DNA of 64,000 nt from an uncultured Spirochaetales bacterium (GTDB lineage: Bacteria > Spirochaetota > Spirochaetia > Sphaerochaetales > Sphaerochaetaceae), in the NCBI GenBank assembly GCA_944393005.1, contig CALXYO010000001.1, forward strand, positions 310,001 through 374,000, in the 5' to 3' direction. Below the pieces are notes generated by a model. The model did not search any database and was not told the DNA's origin. It worked only from the letters and a program-made list of their open reading frames with translations. Numbering within the stretch: the stretch's first letter is position 1; every line of letters begins with the position of its first letter. Positions 43,649 to 52,278 of the stretch are shown piece after piece. The position numbers and the translations under genes are program-made.

Positions 43649-44017
43649 TCATTCCATCTTCAGATCAGGTCTCAGAGCGGCAGCTCTCCTGAGATACACC
43701 ATTCTGGCCTCCCCCGTTTTCTCATGTCCCACAACGACCATAAGACGTATGACACGGGGCATCATTCCGTTTATCTCGGCCTCCTGAACGCAGAAAAGCG
43801 GAATATCATCACATCTGCCGGTCTTTCTCAGGCAGGTTGCGGTATTCTTGCTTTTGAGATCCGACGTCTGTGATGCGATTATGTACACAATATCATCAGG
43901 ATCAAGTTCATTGCGCCTAAGCATCTCCTCAAAAAGCTCGCACACAGCCTCATCCATTGCCGCCGGGCTGTCCATCTCGACTGTAGTGGCACCGCGTACC
44001 GCATAGCTGTTCTTCAT
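43649..44017 (-). CDS. aroH: Chorismate mutase, AroH type
   Basis: Converts chorismate to prephenate for phenylalanine and tyrosine synthesis. 122 residues, the trimeric Bacillus AroH class: AVRGATTVEMDSPAAMDEAV at the start, then IASQTSDLKSKNTATCLRKTG, PLFCVQEAEINGMMPRVIRLMVVV. The arginine of RGATTV and later arginines suit the active site. GGGAGG precedes the ATG. It follows a small membrane protein gene by 15 bases in one operon. Confidence 0.93.
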   Translation of the reverse strand: MKNSYAVRGATTVEMDSPAAMDEAVCELFEEMLRRNELDPDDIVYIIASQTSDLKSKNTATCLRKTGRCDDIPLFCVQEAEINGMMPRVIRLMVVVGHEKTGEARMVYLRRAAALRPDLKME

Positions 44018-44032
44018 AACAAGCCTCCCTGT

Positions 44033-44371
44033 TTATATTATAACACCTTGTGTAACAGCAACATTTATGCTGTCCATCACGGCCGCACATGCAATTGTGA
44101 CCAAGCATCTCACCAGTGTGAGTATTACCGGCGAGAATGCGAAAACCCTTGTATAGAAAAGCTGGTACACGCTTGCCAGGACTATCCAGACGCCCTCAAA
44201 GATGATGAGCCATGATGTCACCGTCATCAGAAGAGACAGGAGGCTGATGAGATCCGCACTCACGCTCATGAAGAAAGTCACAGCGAAAAGAAGTGCGAAA
44301 AACAGATACAGCACCATCAGATAGGTGTGTATCCTTGATGAAAATGCCAGTATCCTTCTGAATTGCAGCAT
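44033..44371 (-). CDS. Small membrane protein, unknown
   Basis: 112 residues with three or four hydrophobic spans (YLMVLYLFFALLFAVTFFMS, LISLLSLLMTVTSWLIIFEGVWIVLASV, VILTLVRCLVTIACAAVM). No domain recognised. TATTAT ends seven bases before the ATG and no Shine-Dalgarno is present, another likely leaderless start. Upstream of aroH and downstream of thiN. Confidence 0.65.
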   Translation of the reverse strand: MLQFRRILAFSSRIHTYLMVLYLFFALLFAVTFFMSVSADLISLLSLLMTVTSWLIIFEGVWIVLASVYQLFYTRVFAFSPVILTLVRCLVTIACAAVMDSINVAVTQGVII

Positions 44372-44386
44372 ATTACATATAATAGT

Positions 44387-45037
44387 CTAATTGCCGTATA
44401 TTTTAAAGCTCTCTGTCACACAATCGGCATTGCTGATGTCAACACGGCACAGCACAATACCGCATGCACTGATATCAAGCACCCTTTCACTGTTCCTGTT
44501 GGAAAGGCTTACAGAGGTACGTGAGAGAACAAAGGAATCAAGCGGCCATACAAGATGGGAACATGAGACTGCTGCCTTTTCTTCCAGTGTCATGAAGCTT
44601 ATGTCGCTTCCAGGCGGAAGAGAAAAAATAACGCTTGCATTATTGATTGTTATTATCAGGTCAGTACGGGTGAACCAGAAACGAGGATAGCCGTACTTCG
44701 GGAAAAGTCCGGTCAGCGACAGCAGATGATCAAGTCTTGCCCCTCCTCCGCCTGCGAGGTCATAACACGTCGTGTCAAGGCGCATCAGGGCAAGCTCGCT
44801 GTCCGAATAGTCCTTGTCCCTGGGACATGGTACGAAGCCTTCTGCGATAAGCTCATCCCTGTACTGGCTTGAATCGAAGTCGCCCACAGCATCGTCAATT
44901 TTCATTGAAAGCTTTCTTGCCGTGTCATAACCGCTGTCCGCGGCAATGATGCGGCTGTATGGATATTTGTCAAACAGCAGGGGCTTCACAACAGGCCCCT
45001 CTCCTCCCGTGAATACAAGACTGCACTTCTCATTCAT
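44387..45037 (-). CDS. thiN: Thiamine pyrophosphokinase
   Basis: Converts thiamine to thiamine pyrophosphate with ATP. 216 residues: SRIIAADSGYDTARKL, AVGDFDSS (metal and substrate aspartates), PRDKDYSDSELAL and GGGGARLDHLLSLTGLF are TPK hallmarks. It completes salvage of thiamine taken up by ThiBPQ. The ATG lies exactly six bases after TAGAAT, with no Shine-Dalgarno, so a leaderless mRNA is likely; the -35 is poor. Confidence 0.92.
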   Translation of the reverse strand: MNEKCSLVFTGGEGPVVKPLLFDKYPYSRIIAADSGYDTARKLSMKIDDAVGDFDSSQYRDELIAEGFVPCPRDKDYSDSELALMRLDTTCYDLAGGGGARLDHLLSLTGLFPKYGYPRFWFTRTDLIITINNASVIFSLPPGSDISFMTLEEKAAVSCSHLVWPLDSFVLSRTSVSLSNRNSERVLDISACGIVLCRVDISNADCVTESFKIYGN

Positions 45038-45111
45038 GCGCCAATTCTACCTGCAATTTTGTCCTTGTACCATCCTCAAAGCTACATTAACATTTAAACA
45101 GCGGAGGTAAT

Positions 45112-46422
45112 ATGAGAGAAAACCTTAAACAACAGCTCAGAAGCTGCGGTATCAGCACAAGTGACATCCTTCTGCCGAAGAAGAACATCGATTATTACAA
45201 ATGGGCGGTCGTGGCCTGCGACCAGTTCACAAGCCAGAGGGACTATTGGAATGATGTCGAGGTCATCACTTCCGACGTCCCGTCAACATCAAAACTCATC
45301 TTCCCTGAATGCTATCTTGAGGATGATGACAAGCAGCAGAGGATAAAGAACATCAATGCGGCAATGGATGACTATATAAAAATCGGAGTATTTGACTGCT
45401 ATCCCGACTCGTTCATCCTTGTCGAACGCACCACGATAAGCGGAACACGCTACGGTCTTGTCGCCTCTCTGGATCTTGAGAAATATTCCTATGCCGAAGG
45501 CAGCAGATCCCTCATACGGGCAACTGAAGGGACTATTCTCTCCCGGATACCGCCAAGAAAGGAAATAAGGAAGCATGCAAGCCTGGAACTCCCTCATATA
45601 ATGGTGCTCATCAATGATGCAAGACGTCTTGTCATTGAACCTCTGGTTGCAAAAAGGGCTGAACTTGAATGCATCTATGACACCGACCTGATGAAAGGCG
45701 GTGGACATGTGAAAGGCTATCTTGTCAGCAGTGATGAGGATATAAAGACGGTTGCCGACGGCATCAGCATGCTTTACAAGGCACTTGACCAGACAAACCC
45801 GCTGCTTTATGCGATGGGAGACGGCAATCACTCGCTTGCAACAGCGAAGAGCATTTACGAAGACCTGAAAAAGGAGAAAGGAAAAGAAGCTCTTGACAGT
45901 CCGTGCCGCTATGCCCTTGTCGAAATCGAGAATATTTTCGACCCCGCACTGCAGTTTGAGGCGATCCACAGAGTGTTCTTCAACATAAAACTGCCTGTCT
46001 TTGATTCTCTGCTCAGCCGCAGGGGCGGTTCAATCACGAAAGACAGGGTATCATCACTGAAGGAAGCCTCTGATGAGATCAGAAATGACAGCGGCTGTCT
46101 GAAATTCGCAGTGATCTGCGGAAACGACTATTACGTTTACAGGATGAAGAAGGCAAAACAGGCACTCAGTGCAAGTCTCATCCAGGAATGCATAGACAAC
46201 CTTCCCGAGGGAAGTTCTGTCGACTACATCCACGGCGCCGCAGTCACGGAAGAAATCGCGAAGAAAGATGGAAACATCGGAATCATTCTGCCTGACATAT
46301 CGAAAGAGACTTTCTTTGACGCGATCATAAGAGACGGCGCCTTCCCACGCAAGACCTTCTCGATAGGGCATGCGGAGGAAAAGCGCTATTACATGGAAGC
46401 CCGTTCAATCAGAAAGGACTGA
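45112..46422 (+). CDS. DUF1015-family protein
   Basis: 436 residues. The hallmark YAMGDGNHSLATAKSIYE, the opening WAVVACDQFTSQRDYWNDV and IEIENIFDPALQFEAIHRV-like VEIENIFDPALQFEAIHRV place it in DUF1015. Members occur near serine and phosphoserine genes in some genomes; a kinase role has been proposed for relatives, but I cannot confirm it here. GGAGG precedes the ATG. The 3' end overlaps tsaC by 18 bases, convergent. Confidence 0.88.
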   Translation: MRENLKQQLRSCGISTSDILLPKKNIDYYKWAVVACDQFTSQRDYWNDVEVITSDVPSTSKLIFPECYLEDDDKQQRIKNINAAMDDYIKIGVFDCYPDSFILVERTTISGTRYGLVASLDLEKYSYAEGSRSLIRATEGTILSRIPPRKEIRKHASLELPHIMVLINDARRLVIEPLVAKRAELECIYDTDLMKGGGHVKGYLVSSDEDIKTVADGISMLYKALDQTNPLLYAMGDGNHSLATAKSIYEDLKKEKGKEALDSPCRYALVEIENIFDPALQFEAIHRVFFNIKLPVFDSLLSRRGGSITKDRVSSLKEASDEIRNDSGCLKFAVICGNDYYVYRMKKAKQALSASLIQECIDNLPEGSSVDYIHGAAVTEEIAKKDGNIGIILPDISKETFFDAIIRDGAFPRKTFSIGHAEEKRYYMEARSIRKD

Positions 46423-46968
46423 TGCGTCAAAAGCTCCCTGTCTGAGTATCCTGTAAGGTTTCTTCGTGCAGTCAACCAGAGTGGAAGGAAGGGAATTCTC
46501 TCCTTCCTCTCTTTTTCTCACGATGAAATCAAGGTCATCGGAGAAACGGGCAATTATGTCATCAGCATGATTCATGTTTGCCGTGCCTGAAATATTCACG
46601 CTTGTGGACCATATCGGTCCTGTTTCCTTCACGAGAGAGAGAATGTACTCATCGGACGGAACCCTGACAGCCTGTGTCCTTCCGTCCTTTCCCATGAGAA
46701 TTGCGGTAAGGCTGCACGGCCAGAGCTCGTAAAGCCTGTCCGGCACATCATAAAAACCGCCATTCCTCAGATAGTCAATATCGGCAAGCATGATGAAACT
46801 CTTGTTTGCGGGCCTCTTCTTTATTTCATAGATTCTTTCTGCCGTCTTCTCATCCGCAAGGGCGGAAATTCCGTAGATCGTATCAGCGGGAATAACGCCG
46901 ACACAGCCTTTTTTCACAAGAGCGGCAACTTCCTCAAGCGATGAGCGGTCATTATGGAAAATCTGCAT
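46405..46968 (-). CDS. L-threonylcarbamoyladenylate synthase (Sua5/YrdC/TsaC family)
   Basis: First step of the t6A37 tRNA modification: threonine, bicarbonate and ATP give threonylcarbamoyl-AMP. 187 residues, YrdC domain only. It opens with GCVGVIPADTIYGISALADE, then IYEIKKRPANKSFIMLADIDYL (nucleotide and threonine binding), VRVPSDEYI and TSVNISGTANMNHADDI. GGGAGG precedes the ATG. Next gene upstream is the FtsB-like gene, 12 bases away, so the two form an operon. Confidence 0.9.
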   Translation of the reverse strand: MQIFHNDRSSLEEVAALVKKGCVGVIPADTIYGISALADEKTAERIYEIKKRPANKSFIMLADIDYLRNGGFYDVPDRLYELWPCSLTAILMGKDGRTQAVRVPSDEYILSLVKETGPIWSTSVNISGTANMNHADDIIARFSDDLDFIVRKREEGENSLPSTLVDCTKKPYRILRQGAFDASVLSD

Positions 46969-46980
46969 TGAAAAACCTCC

Positions 46981-47463
46981 CTACCAGTCAAAGTCACTGT
47001 AACGGCTGTCCTGCACCGCAGGCCCTGCCTCACTGTCTCTGCTTCCCCTGCCGTGGCGTATCAGTGCAATGAGCACTGAAATCACAAATGCGGCGGCAAG
47101 TGAGATAAGAGCTATTATCCAGGTGTCAAGACCTTCAAAAAGCAGTTCTTCCTCTTCACCTGCCTGAGAAGGAACCTCTTCAATCACATCAGGTGTCTCA
47201 AAGTAATACACGACATCTCCGTCATTATTGTAGCCAAGTGACAGGGCTATGTCGTTGAGAGCCTCAGGGGAAGAAAGACTTGCCCTTCTCTCCTCCAGCG
47301 CCTCAAGTCTCAGCTTCCTTTCCTCTTCCTCCCTGAGAAGGCTTTCAAGATAATTTTCAAGACTTCTGTTCACAAGGTATCCGCTCTTTCCGAAAATGGA
47401 GAAAAGCAGGCTGAAAAGCACCAGAAACATTAAAATGAATAAAAACAGTTTTTTTGTTGTCAT
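46981..47463 (-). CDS. FtsB/DivIC-like protein with an added C-terminal membrane span
   Basis: 160 residues. The N-terminus is a single span (LFLFILMFLVLFSLLFSIFG) followed by a coiled coil (LENYLESLLREEEERKLRLEALEERRA). Then comes SSPEALNDIALSLGYNNDGDVVYYFE, which matches the sequence after the coil in septum formation initiators (iARe.lGy...gE.vy.f). Unlike FtsB it has a second span (IALISLAAAFVISVLIALI) and a short charged tail. A division role is inferred from the pattern. Start ATG at 47463 preferred over an in-frame codon at 47490. Confidence 0.6.
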   Translation of the reverse strand: MTTKKLFLFILMFLVLFSLLFSIFGKSGYLVNRSLENYLESLLREEEERKLRLEALEERRASLSSPEALNDIALSLGYNNDGDVVYYFETPDVIEEVPSQAGEEEELLFEGLDTWIIALISLAAAFVISVLIALIRHGRGSRDSEAGPAVQDSRYSDFDW

Positions 47464-47536
47464 ACCTAATCTTGACTTGTATAATATCAATATGTGTGAC
47501 TTAATGTATATATGTTAAGCCGGAGGTGAATACGTT

Positions 47537-48712
47537 ATGCCGAAACCGAAGAGTACGGCAAAACTTGTTGTAACAAGTGTTGTCATTTCTTTTGCTGTAA
47601 TTGCTATTTTTGCACTGATTTTCCTTAATTACATCGTGCCGACCTATCAGGTGACTGAAGAGCAGATCTATTCGGTACTGATCAAGCTGTTCCCGATTCT
47701 TGTCGGTCTCATCCTCATCCAGATAGGTATCATGATTGCCAAGAGAAATGAAGATGAATTCAAGGACCAGGTGGACAAGCTTCCGCCGAATGCCTATACG
47801 AAGCCGTTTGAATCACCGGCCAAGGACGATCCGATAAACATCAGCATCGATGCAGCAAAGGCATACGATCAGGTGCAGCCGGCGCATGGTGCGGCAGAAG
47901 CTGCAGTGCGTGAGGTGATCAGGGAAGTTCCTGTCGTCAAGGAAGTGATAAAGGAAGTCCCTGTTGAGGTTGTGAAGGAAATCGAGAAAGAAGTACCTGT
48001 GGTACGTGAAGTCATAAAGGAAGTGCAGGTACCTTGTGCATCTGCACCGGATGTTCAGCCGGAAAAGATCGAAGTCCCCGTGGAAGTCATCAAGGAAGTT
48101 CCTGTTGAGGTTGTGAGGGAAGTCGAGAAAGTCGTTGAGGTCCCAGTTGAGGTCATCAAGGAAGTCATCAGAGAAGTTCCGGCCAGAGCAGATGAAAGTA
48201 CAGCGGCAGCAGGCGCTCAGATCAAGGAAATCGTAAAGGAGATTCCGATTGAGATCATCAAGGAAGTTCCAATCGAGGTTCCAGTTGAGAAAGTTGTGGA
48301 GAAGATCGTTGAAAAGGAAGTCCCGGTCGAGAAGATCGTTGAAAAGGAAGTTCCATCCGCATCTGCTGTCCAGAGTGAAGAAGATACGAGAATGCTCGGC
48401 TTCCTTGAAGTTCTTGAAGAAGAATGCAGCGAAGCCAATGAGTGCGGTAATGATATCACACTGGTTCTGATCAAGAAGAAAGACAGCCTCAATGAGGATT
48501 TGCTTGAGTCGGTATTCAGCAGCAACGCTTTCATCTTTGAAAGAGCTGATGACTTCGCACTTATCTTCTCTTTTGCCAATGAAGAGGAGACTGCATCACT
48601 TATCAGCGCGAAGGAAAGCAGACTCGGTGAAATCGAGTTCTCAACCGCCACACTTAACGGAAGTCAGGCTGATGCCGCAAATCTTGTCAGAATGGCAGAA
48701 GCAGGATTCTGA
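47537..48712 (+). CDS. Two-span membrane protein with VKEVPVEV repeats and a degenerate GGDEF-like domain
   Basis: 391 residues: two membrane spans (about 10-33 and 47-67), then a long segment (about 125-285) of repeats of type EVPVEVVKEV / EKIVEKEVP. A C-terminal domain (290-391) reads LGFLEVLEEECSEANECGNDITLVLIKKK, FERADDFALIFSF and VRMAEAG. Its order matches a GGDEF fold (helix, strand, the GGDEF hairpin, final helix), but the signature is replaced by ERADDFA, so it cannot make cyclic-di-GMP in the usual way. GGAGGTGA precedes the ATG. Followed by a terminator. Confidence 0.75.
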   Translation: MPKPKSTAKLVVTSVVISFAVIAIFALIFLNYIVPTYQVTEEQIYSVLIKLFPILVGLILIQIGIMIAKRNEDEFKDQVDKLPPNAYTKPFESPAKDDPINISIDAAKAYDQVQPAHGAAEAAVREVIREVPVVKEVIKEVPVEVVKEIEKEVPVVREVIKEVQVPCASAPDVQPEKIEVPVEVIKEVPVEVVREVEKVVEVPVEVIKEVIREVPARADESTAAAGAQIKEIVKEIPIEIIKEVPIEVPVEKVVEKIVEKEVPVEKIVEKEVPSASAVQSEEDTRMLGFLEVLEEECSEANECGNDITLVLIKKKDSLNEDLLESVFSSNAFIFERADDFALIFSFANEEETASLISAKESRLGEIEFSTATLNGSQADAANLVRMAEAGF

Positions 48713-48733
48713 TAAAACACTGAGCAGAGTTCA

Positions 48734-48759
48734 GGGAGGCTCTACCGGCCTCCCTTTTT
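48734..48759 (+). terminator. Terminator after the repeat membrane protein
   Basis: GGGAGGC-TCTACCG-GCCTCCC followed by TTTTT. Confidence 0.9.
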
Positions 48760-48768
48760 CATGCCTGA

Positions 48769-49815
48769 TCAGACCTGAGGATTGTATCGCATGGAGACCG
48801 TGAAGCTCATCGGCTCTGATGTATCACCGCTGTAGTATTCAACGGGAACAGCTGCTTTGAAGCTCACTGCGAATGAGGATATTTCAAGCTCAAGAGAATA
48901 ATCATGAACACGGTTCGTGACACTGCTGAAGCTCACTTCTGCATTCCTGTAGCTTGTAAGGCTTGTTCCGATGCTCAGGTTCACATCCGGAAGCAGCTGG
49001 AAGCAGAGTTCACCGCCGATGAAAGTATAGCAGTGGTCTGATGAGACATCTCCGGCCTGCAGCATAAGATAAGGCCTCACCACATGAAGATCTCCCCTGC
49101 TGTTGAAACGCGGCATATAAACTGAAAGCCCAATATTCATTGTATCACCTATCTGTTTCCAGCCCACATTGACTTCTCCCCCGCTGGTGCTTATCAGTTT
49201 GTCCACATAAAGACCGAGCGTGAAATATTCCTCATGCCACATAAGGCCGGCGCCTATTGAGAAATATTCGCTGCCACTCATATTCTCGAATTCAGAGAAG
49301 AAGAAGTTTGTGAAGATATCCCAGGTGGAATCTATTCTCCTCTCATTCCTTACAAGTGCACTTCCCCCCTGTAGCCTCACTCCCCCGGACACCGGTCCGA
49401 TATTGTATGCGGCATCAAGCTGGAAATGCATTTTATAAAACATGTCAAATGTGAGGGGTTCTGGCGGCTCGCTTCTGTGCTCAAGATCAAAGCCCAGCGC
49501 CGCTGTAAGCTGCACGTTGCGGCCGCCGAATGAAAGCGTGAGAGATGAATCGGAAGTATTGAAGAAGCTGAGCTTCTCATGGTTTTCATACTGAGAAAGG
49601 TTCTGTTCATCCGAATAATTCAAGCTCAGCATCAGTGATCCGTCACTCTCCTTGATGAAAGGAAGGGCCGCAGGATTTGCAAAACTGTCCACATAACGCC
49701 CTGCCATAGCCGCAAAGCTGCTGTAACGGCCCGGCATCACCACGGAACCGGGATCTGCGGCCAGCATGGCTGCAGAAAAGACCAGAAAAAGAACGGCACT
49801 GATAAACTTCTTCAT
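48769..49815 (-). CDS. Probable outer-membrane beta-barrel protein
   Basis: 348 residues with signal peptide MKKFISAVLFLVFSAAMLA. The mature protein opens with DPGSVVMPGRYSSFAAMAGRYVDSFANPAALPF, common in spirochaete barrel proteins, and consists of amphipathic strands ending in a final strand MSFTVSMRYNPQV. Function unknown. ATG at 49815 is chosen because the signal peptide starts there; upstream in-frame codons lie in murE. TATATT ends six bases before it, with no Shine-Dalgarno. Confidence 0.78.
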   Translation of the reverse strand: MKKFISAVLFLVFSAAMLAADPGSVVMPGRYSSFAAMAGRYVDSFANPAALPFIKESDGSLMLSLNYSDEQNLSQYENHEKLSFFNTSDSSLTLSFGGRNVQLTAALGFDLEHRSEPPEPLTFDMFYKMHFQLDAAYNIGPVSGGVRLQGGSALVRNERRIDSTWDIFTNFFFSEFENMSGSEYFSIGAGLMWHEEYFTLGLYVDKLISTSGGEVNVGWKQIGDTMNIGLSVYMPRFNSRGDLHVVRPYLMLQAGDVSSDHCYTFIGGELCFQLLPDVNLSIGTSLTSYRNAEVSFSSVTNRVHDYSLELEISSFAVSFKAAVPVEYYSGDTSEPMSFTVSMRYNPQV

Positions 49816-49821
49816 GCGAAT

Positions 49822-49850
49822 AATATAAAAGATCAGATGGCAATAAACAA
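49822..49850 (-). promoter_or_regulatory. Probable leaderless promoter of the barrel gene
   Basis: Minus strand TTGTTT (49850-49845), 17 bases, TATATT (49827-49822), then ATTCGC and the ATG. Confidence 0.5.
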
Positions 49851-49855
49851 GCAAA

Positions 49856-51304
49856 ATGAGTATCATGGAAGACATGTTCAGCCATGAAGCATTGTTTTCA
49901 GCCATCGGAGGACGATTCATAAAAAACAGGGATGACAGTCCTGTCACCTCACTGTGCTATGATTCAAGAGACTGCATCCCTGGCTGCGCTTTTTTCGCTT
50001 TCAGCGGAACTCACGGCAGCGGTAGCAGTTATATAGATGAAGCTGTCCAAAACGGTGCTGAGCTTATCATAACGGACAGAGAATGCGGCAATACCGGCGC
50101 AGATTACATAATAACAGATGGAAACATCCGCTCATTGTATGCTTTTTCCTCCTACCTTTTTTTCGGCAGGGTCAGCGACAGGCTCAGGATAACCGGAGTC
50201 ACAGGAACGGACGGAAAGACATCCACCTGTTTTTATATCTACCAGCTGCTGAAAGCCTGTGGATTCAGGGCAGGTCTCATCACGACTGTCTATATTGATG
50301 ACGGAAGCGGTCTTGTCAGAAGCCCGTATCCAAACACCACTCCGGAAGCCTTTCACATACACTCCATACTCAGCAGGGCCTATGAGAACAATGTCGATTA
50401 TTTCATCATTGAGGCTACGAGCCATGCACTGAGTTCACAGTTCGACCGCCTCAATTCAATTCGCTATTCGTCCTGTGTGTATACAAAAGTCTCAAGCGAA
50501 CATCTTGAATTTCATGGGACGCTGGAGAATTACTACGATGCAAAACTGAATCTGGCACGACGCTGCACCGGAGTGACTTTTATATACCGCGACAATGTTC
50601 TTGCGTCCGCCATGGAAAAGGAGAACACCGTATTTCTGAATCATCCTGTGATCGCAAAGGCAGAGGAAGACAGGCTGTTTTTCTCAGAAAACGGCAAGAT
50701 GTATATCTTCCCCCATCCGGAAGATTTCGCGCTTGACAATGCCTTTCTTGCCGCAGCCGCAGTGCGTAATGAAACAGGACTCAGTGAAGATGAGATCCTT
50801 TACCACATGAAAGAGCTTGAGAATCCGGAAGGAAGATGCGAGACACTGATGATCGGCAGCAGAATCATCGTGATAGATTTCGCCCACACACCTGATGCCT
50901 TTTCCGCACTTTTCTCTTCGTTCAGGAAGATTTATCCTTCAAGAGGCTTCATAACAGTTTTCGGAGCCTCAGGCTGCCGTGATGCCACCAAACGTCCTCA
51001 TATGGGACATGAGGCTGTAAAAGCCTCCCGTGCGGTGATAATAAGTGAGGATGACCCCAGAGAGGAAGGCTTTCAGAAAATAAGCAGGGACATACTCAGC
51101 GGGATAGAAGACACACAGGCTGAGGTTTTCATCATTGAAAAAAGGGAAGACGCACTCAGAAAGGCATTTCAGATCTCAACTGAGAATGACATAATTTTCT
51201 CACTCGGGCTCGGGGCACAGAAAAGCATTGACTACCATACTCACAGAAGATCATGGAGCGAAAGAGAAGAAATAATGAAGGCGGCAAAGGAGGTGCTGGT
51301 ATGA
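49856..51304 (+). CDS. murE: UDP-N-acetylmuramyl-tripeptide synthetase (MurE)
   Basis: Adds the third amino acid to the peptidoglycan stem peptide. 482 residues: domain 1 with YDSRDCIPGCAFFAFSGTHGSG, ATP-binding GVTGTDGKTSTCFYIYQLL, nucleotide/Mg2+ loop EATSHALSSQFDRL, and the C-terminal IDFAHTPDAF with FGASGCRDATKRP. The amino-acid recognition motif reads DDPREE, close to but not the same as DNPRxE of diaminopimelate-adding enzymes, so the added residue (DAP, lysine or ornithine) is undecided. Starts an operon with ddl and dinB, overlapping ddl by ATGA. Confidence 0.93.
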   Translation: MSIMEDMFSHEALFSAIGGRFIKNRDDSPVTSLCYDSRDCIPGCAFFAFSGTHGSGSSYIDEAVQNGAELIITDRECGNTGADYIITDGNIRSLYAFSSYLFFGRVSDRLRITGVTGTDGKTSTCFYIYQLLKACGFRAGLITTVYIDDGSGLVRSPYPNTTPEAFHIHSILSRAYENNVDYFIIEATSHALSSQFDRLNSIRYSSCVYTKVSSEHLEFHGTLENYYDAKLNLARRCTGVTFIYRDNVLASAMEKENTVFLNHPVIAKAEEDRLFFSENGKMYIFPHPEDFALDNAFLAAAAVRNETGLSEDEILYHMKELENPEGRCETLMIGSRIIVIDFAHTPDAFSALFSSFRKIYPSRGFITVFGASGCRDATKRPHMGHEAVKASRAVIISEDDPREEGFQKISRDILSGIEDTQAEVFIIEKREDALRKAFQISTENDIIFSLGLGAQKSIDYHTHRRSWSEREEIMKAAKEVLV

Positions 51305-52278
51305 AAATCCTGCTCATAAAAGGTGGAAGGAGCCTTGAACACAACATAAGCCTGAAAAGCGCACAGACTGTCAGGGAAACACTTGAGAATATGGGACATG
51401 AAGTCACAGATCTCCTGCTGCCATCTTCCGGAGAAATTCCCCTCACCCTTTTTCAGGGAGATTATGATATCGCCTACCCGGTCATGCACGGCAGACTCGG
51501 CGAAGACGGGTGCATTCAGGGACTTCTCGAGCTCATCGGCAAGCCTTATGTCAGCGAGAGGGTCTTTACAAGCAGCATAGGCATGAACAAGCTGAAACAG
51601 CATGAGATCCTTCATTACAGCAATATTCCGCTTGTGCCGACGATAGGACTGAAACGCGGCAGGGGTGAGGATGAGAGGATGCTGCTTGAAGATTTCACAA
51701 AGCAGTTCAGCGAATTCATCGTGAAGATAAACGGAGGAGGTTCCTCCATCGGAGTTTTCAGCTGTGACAGGGACTCTCTGGAAGATGCTGTCGAAGAAGC
51801 TTTCACTTATGACGATACTGTGCTTGTGCAGAAGAAAATCACCCCGCTGAGAGAACTGGAATGCCTTGTGGTGAAAGACAGGGACGGACGCATTCTCACG
51901 GCAGGACCGCTGGAAGTCATAGCTGACAAACCGTATACGGACTACAGCAACAAGTATTCAAGTGCGGTCACACATGTAATCGAAGCGAAAGACAATGAAA
52001 ACCTCTCACATGAAACCGTGCACACCCTCCACTCTCTTGCAGCCAGAGCTTTCGATGCTCTTGACGGCAGTCTGTACATGCGTATCGATTTCTTCATGGA
52101 CGGGGACGGCATGATCTACCTCAATGAAGTTAACACAATTCCCGGCAGCACACCCACCAGCCATTTCAATATTCTCGCCAGAGAGCTGGGAGGCTTCGGC
52201 GCGGTGCTGAACATAATGCTTGAAAGCGCACTCGCAAGACACAAAAGAGAGAAAGACCTCAGGAGACTTTATGGCTGA
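51301..52278 (+). CDS. ddl: D-alanine--D-alanine ligase
   Basis: Makes D-Ala-D-Ala for peptidoglycan. 325 residues, ATP-grasp fold: LIKGGRSLEHNISLKSAQ at the start, VMHGRLGEDGCIQGLLELIGKPYV, VKINGGGSSIGVF and the metal-binding end RIDFFMDGDGMIYLNEVNTIPGST. Start ATG overlaps the murE stop (ATGA) with GGAGGTG. Its end overlaps dinB by 8 bases. Confidence 0.94.
   Translation: MKILLIKGGRSLEHNISLKSAQTVRETLENMGHEVTDLLLPSSGEIPLTLFQGDYDIAYPVMHGRLGEDGCIQGLLELIGKPYVSERVFTSSIGMNKLKQHEILHYSNIPLVPTIGLKRGRGEDERMLLEDFTKQFSEFIVKINGGGSSIGVFSCDRDSLEDAVEEAFTYDDTVLVQKKITPLRELECLVVKDRDGRILTAGPLEVIADKPYTDYSNKYSSAVTHVIEAKDNENLSHETVHTLHSLAARAFDALDGSLYMRIDFFMDGDGMIYLNEVNTIPGSTPTSHFNILARELGGFGAVLNIMLESALARHKREKDLRRLYG

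Noticed and set aside
47920..48360. DNA repeats in the EVPVEV region as a CRISPR-like or satellite array
   Set aside because: Repeats are in coding frame, irregular in length and explained by the repetitive protein stalk.
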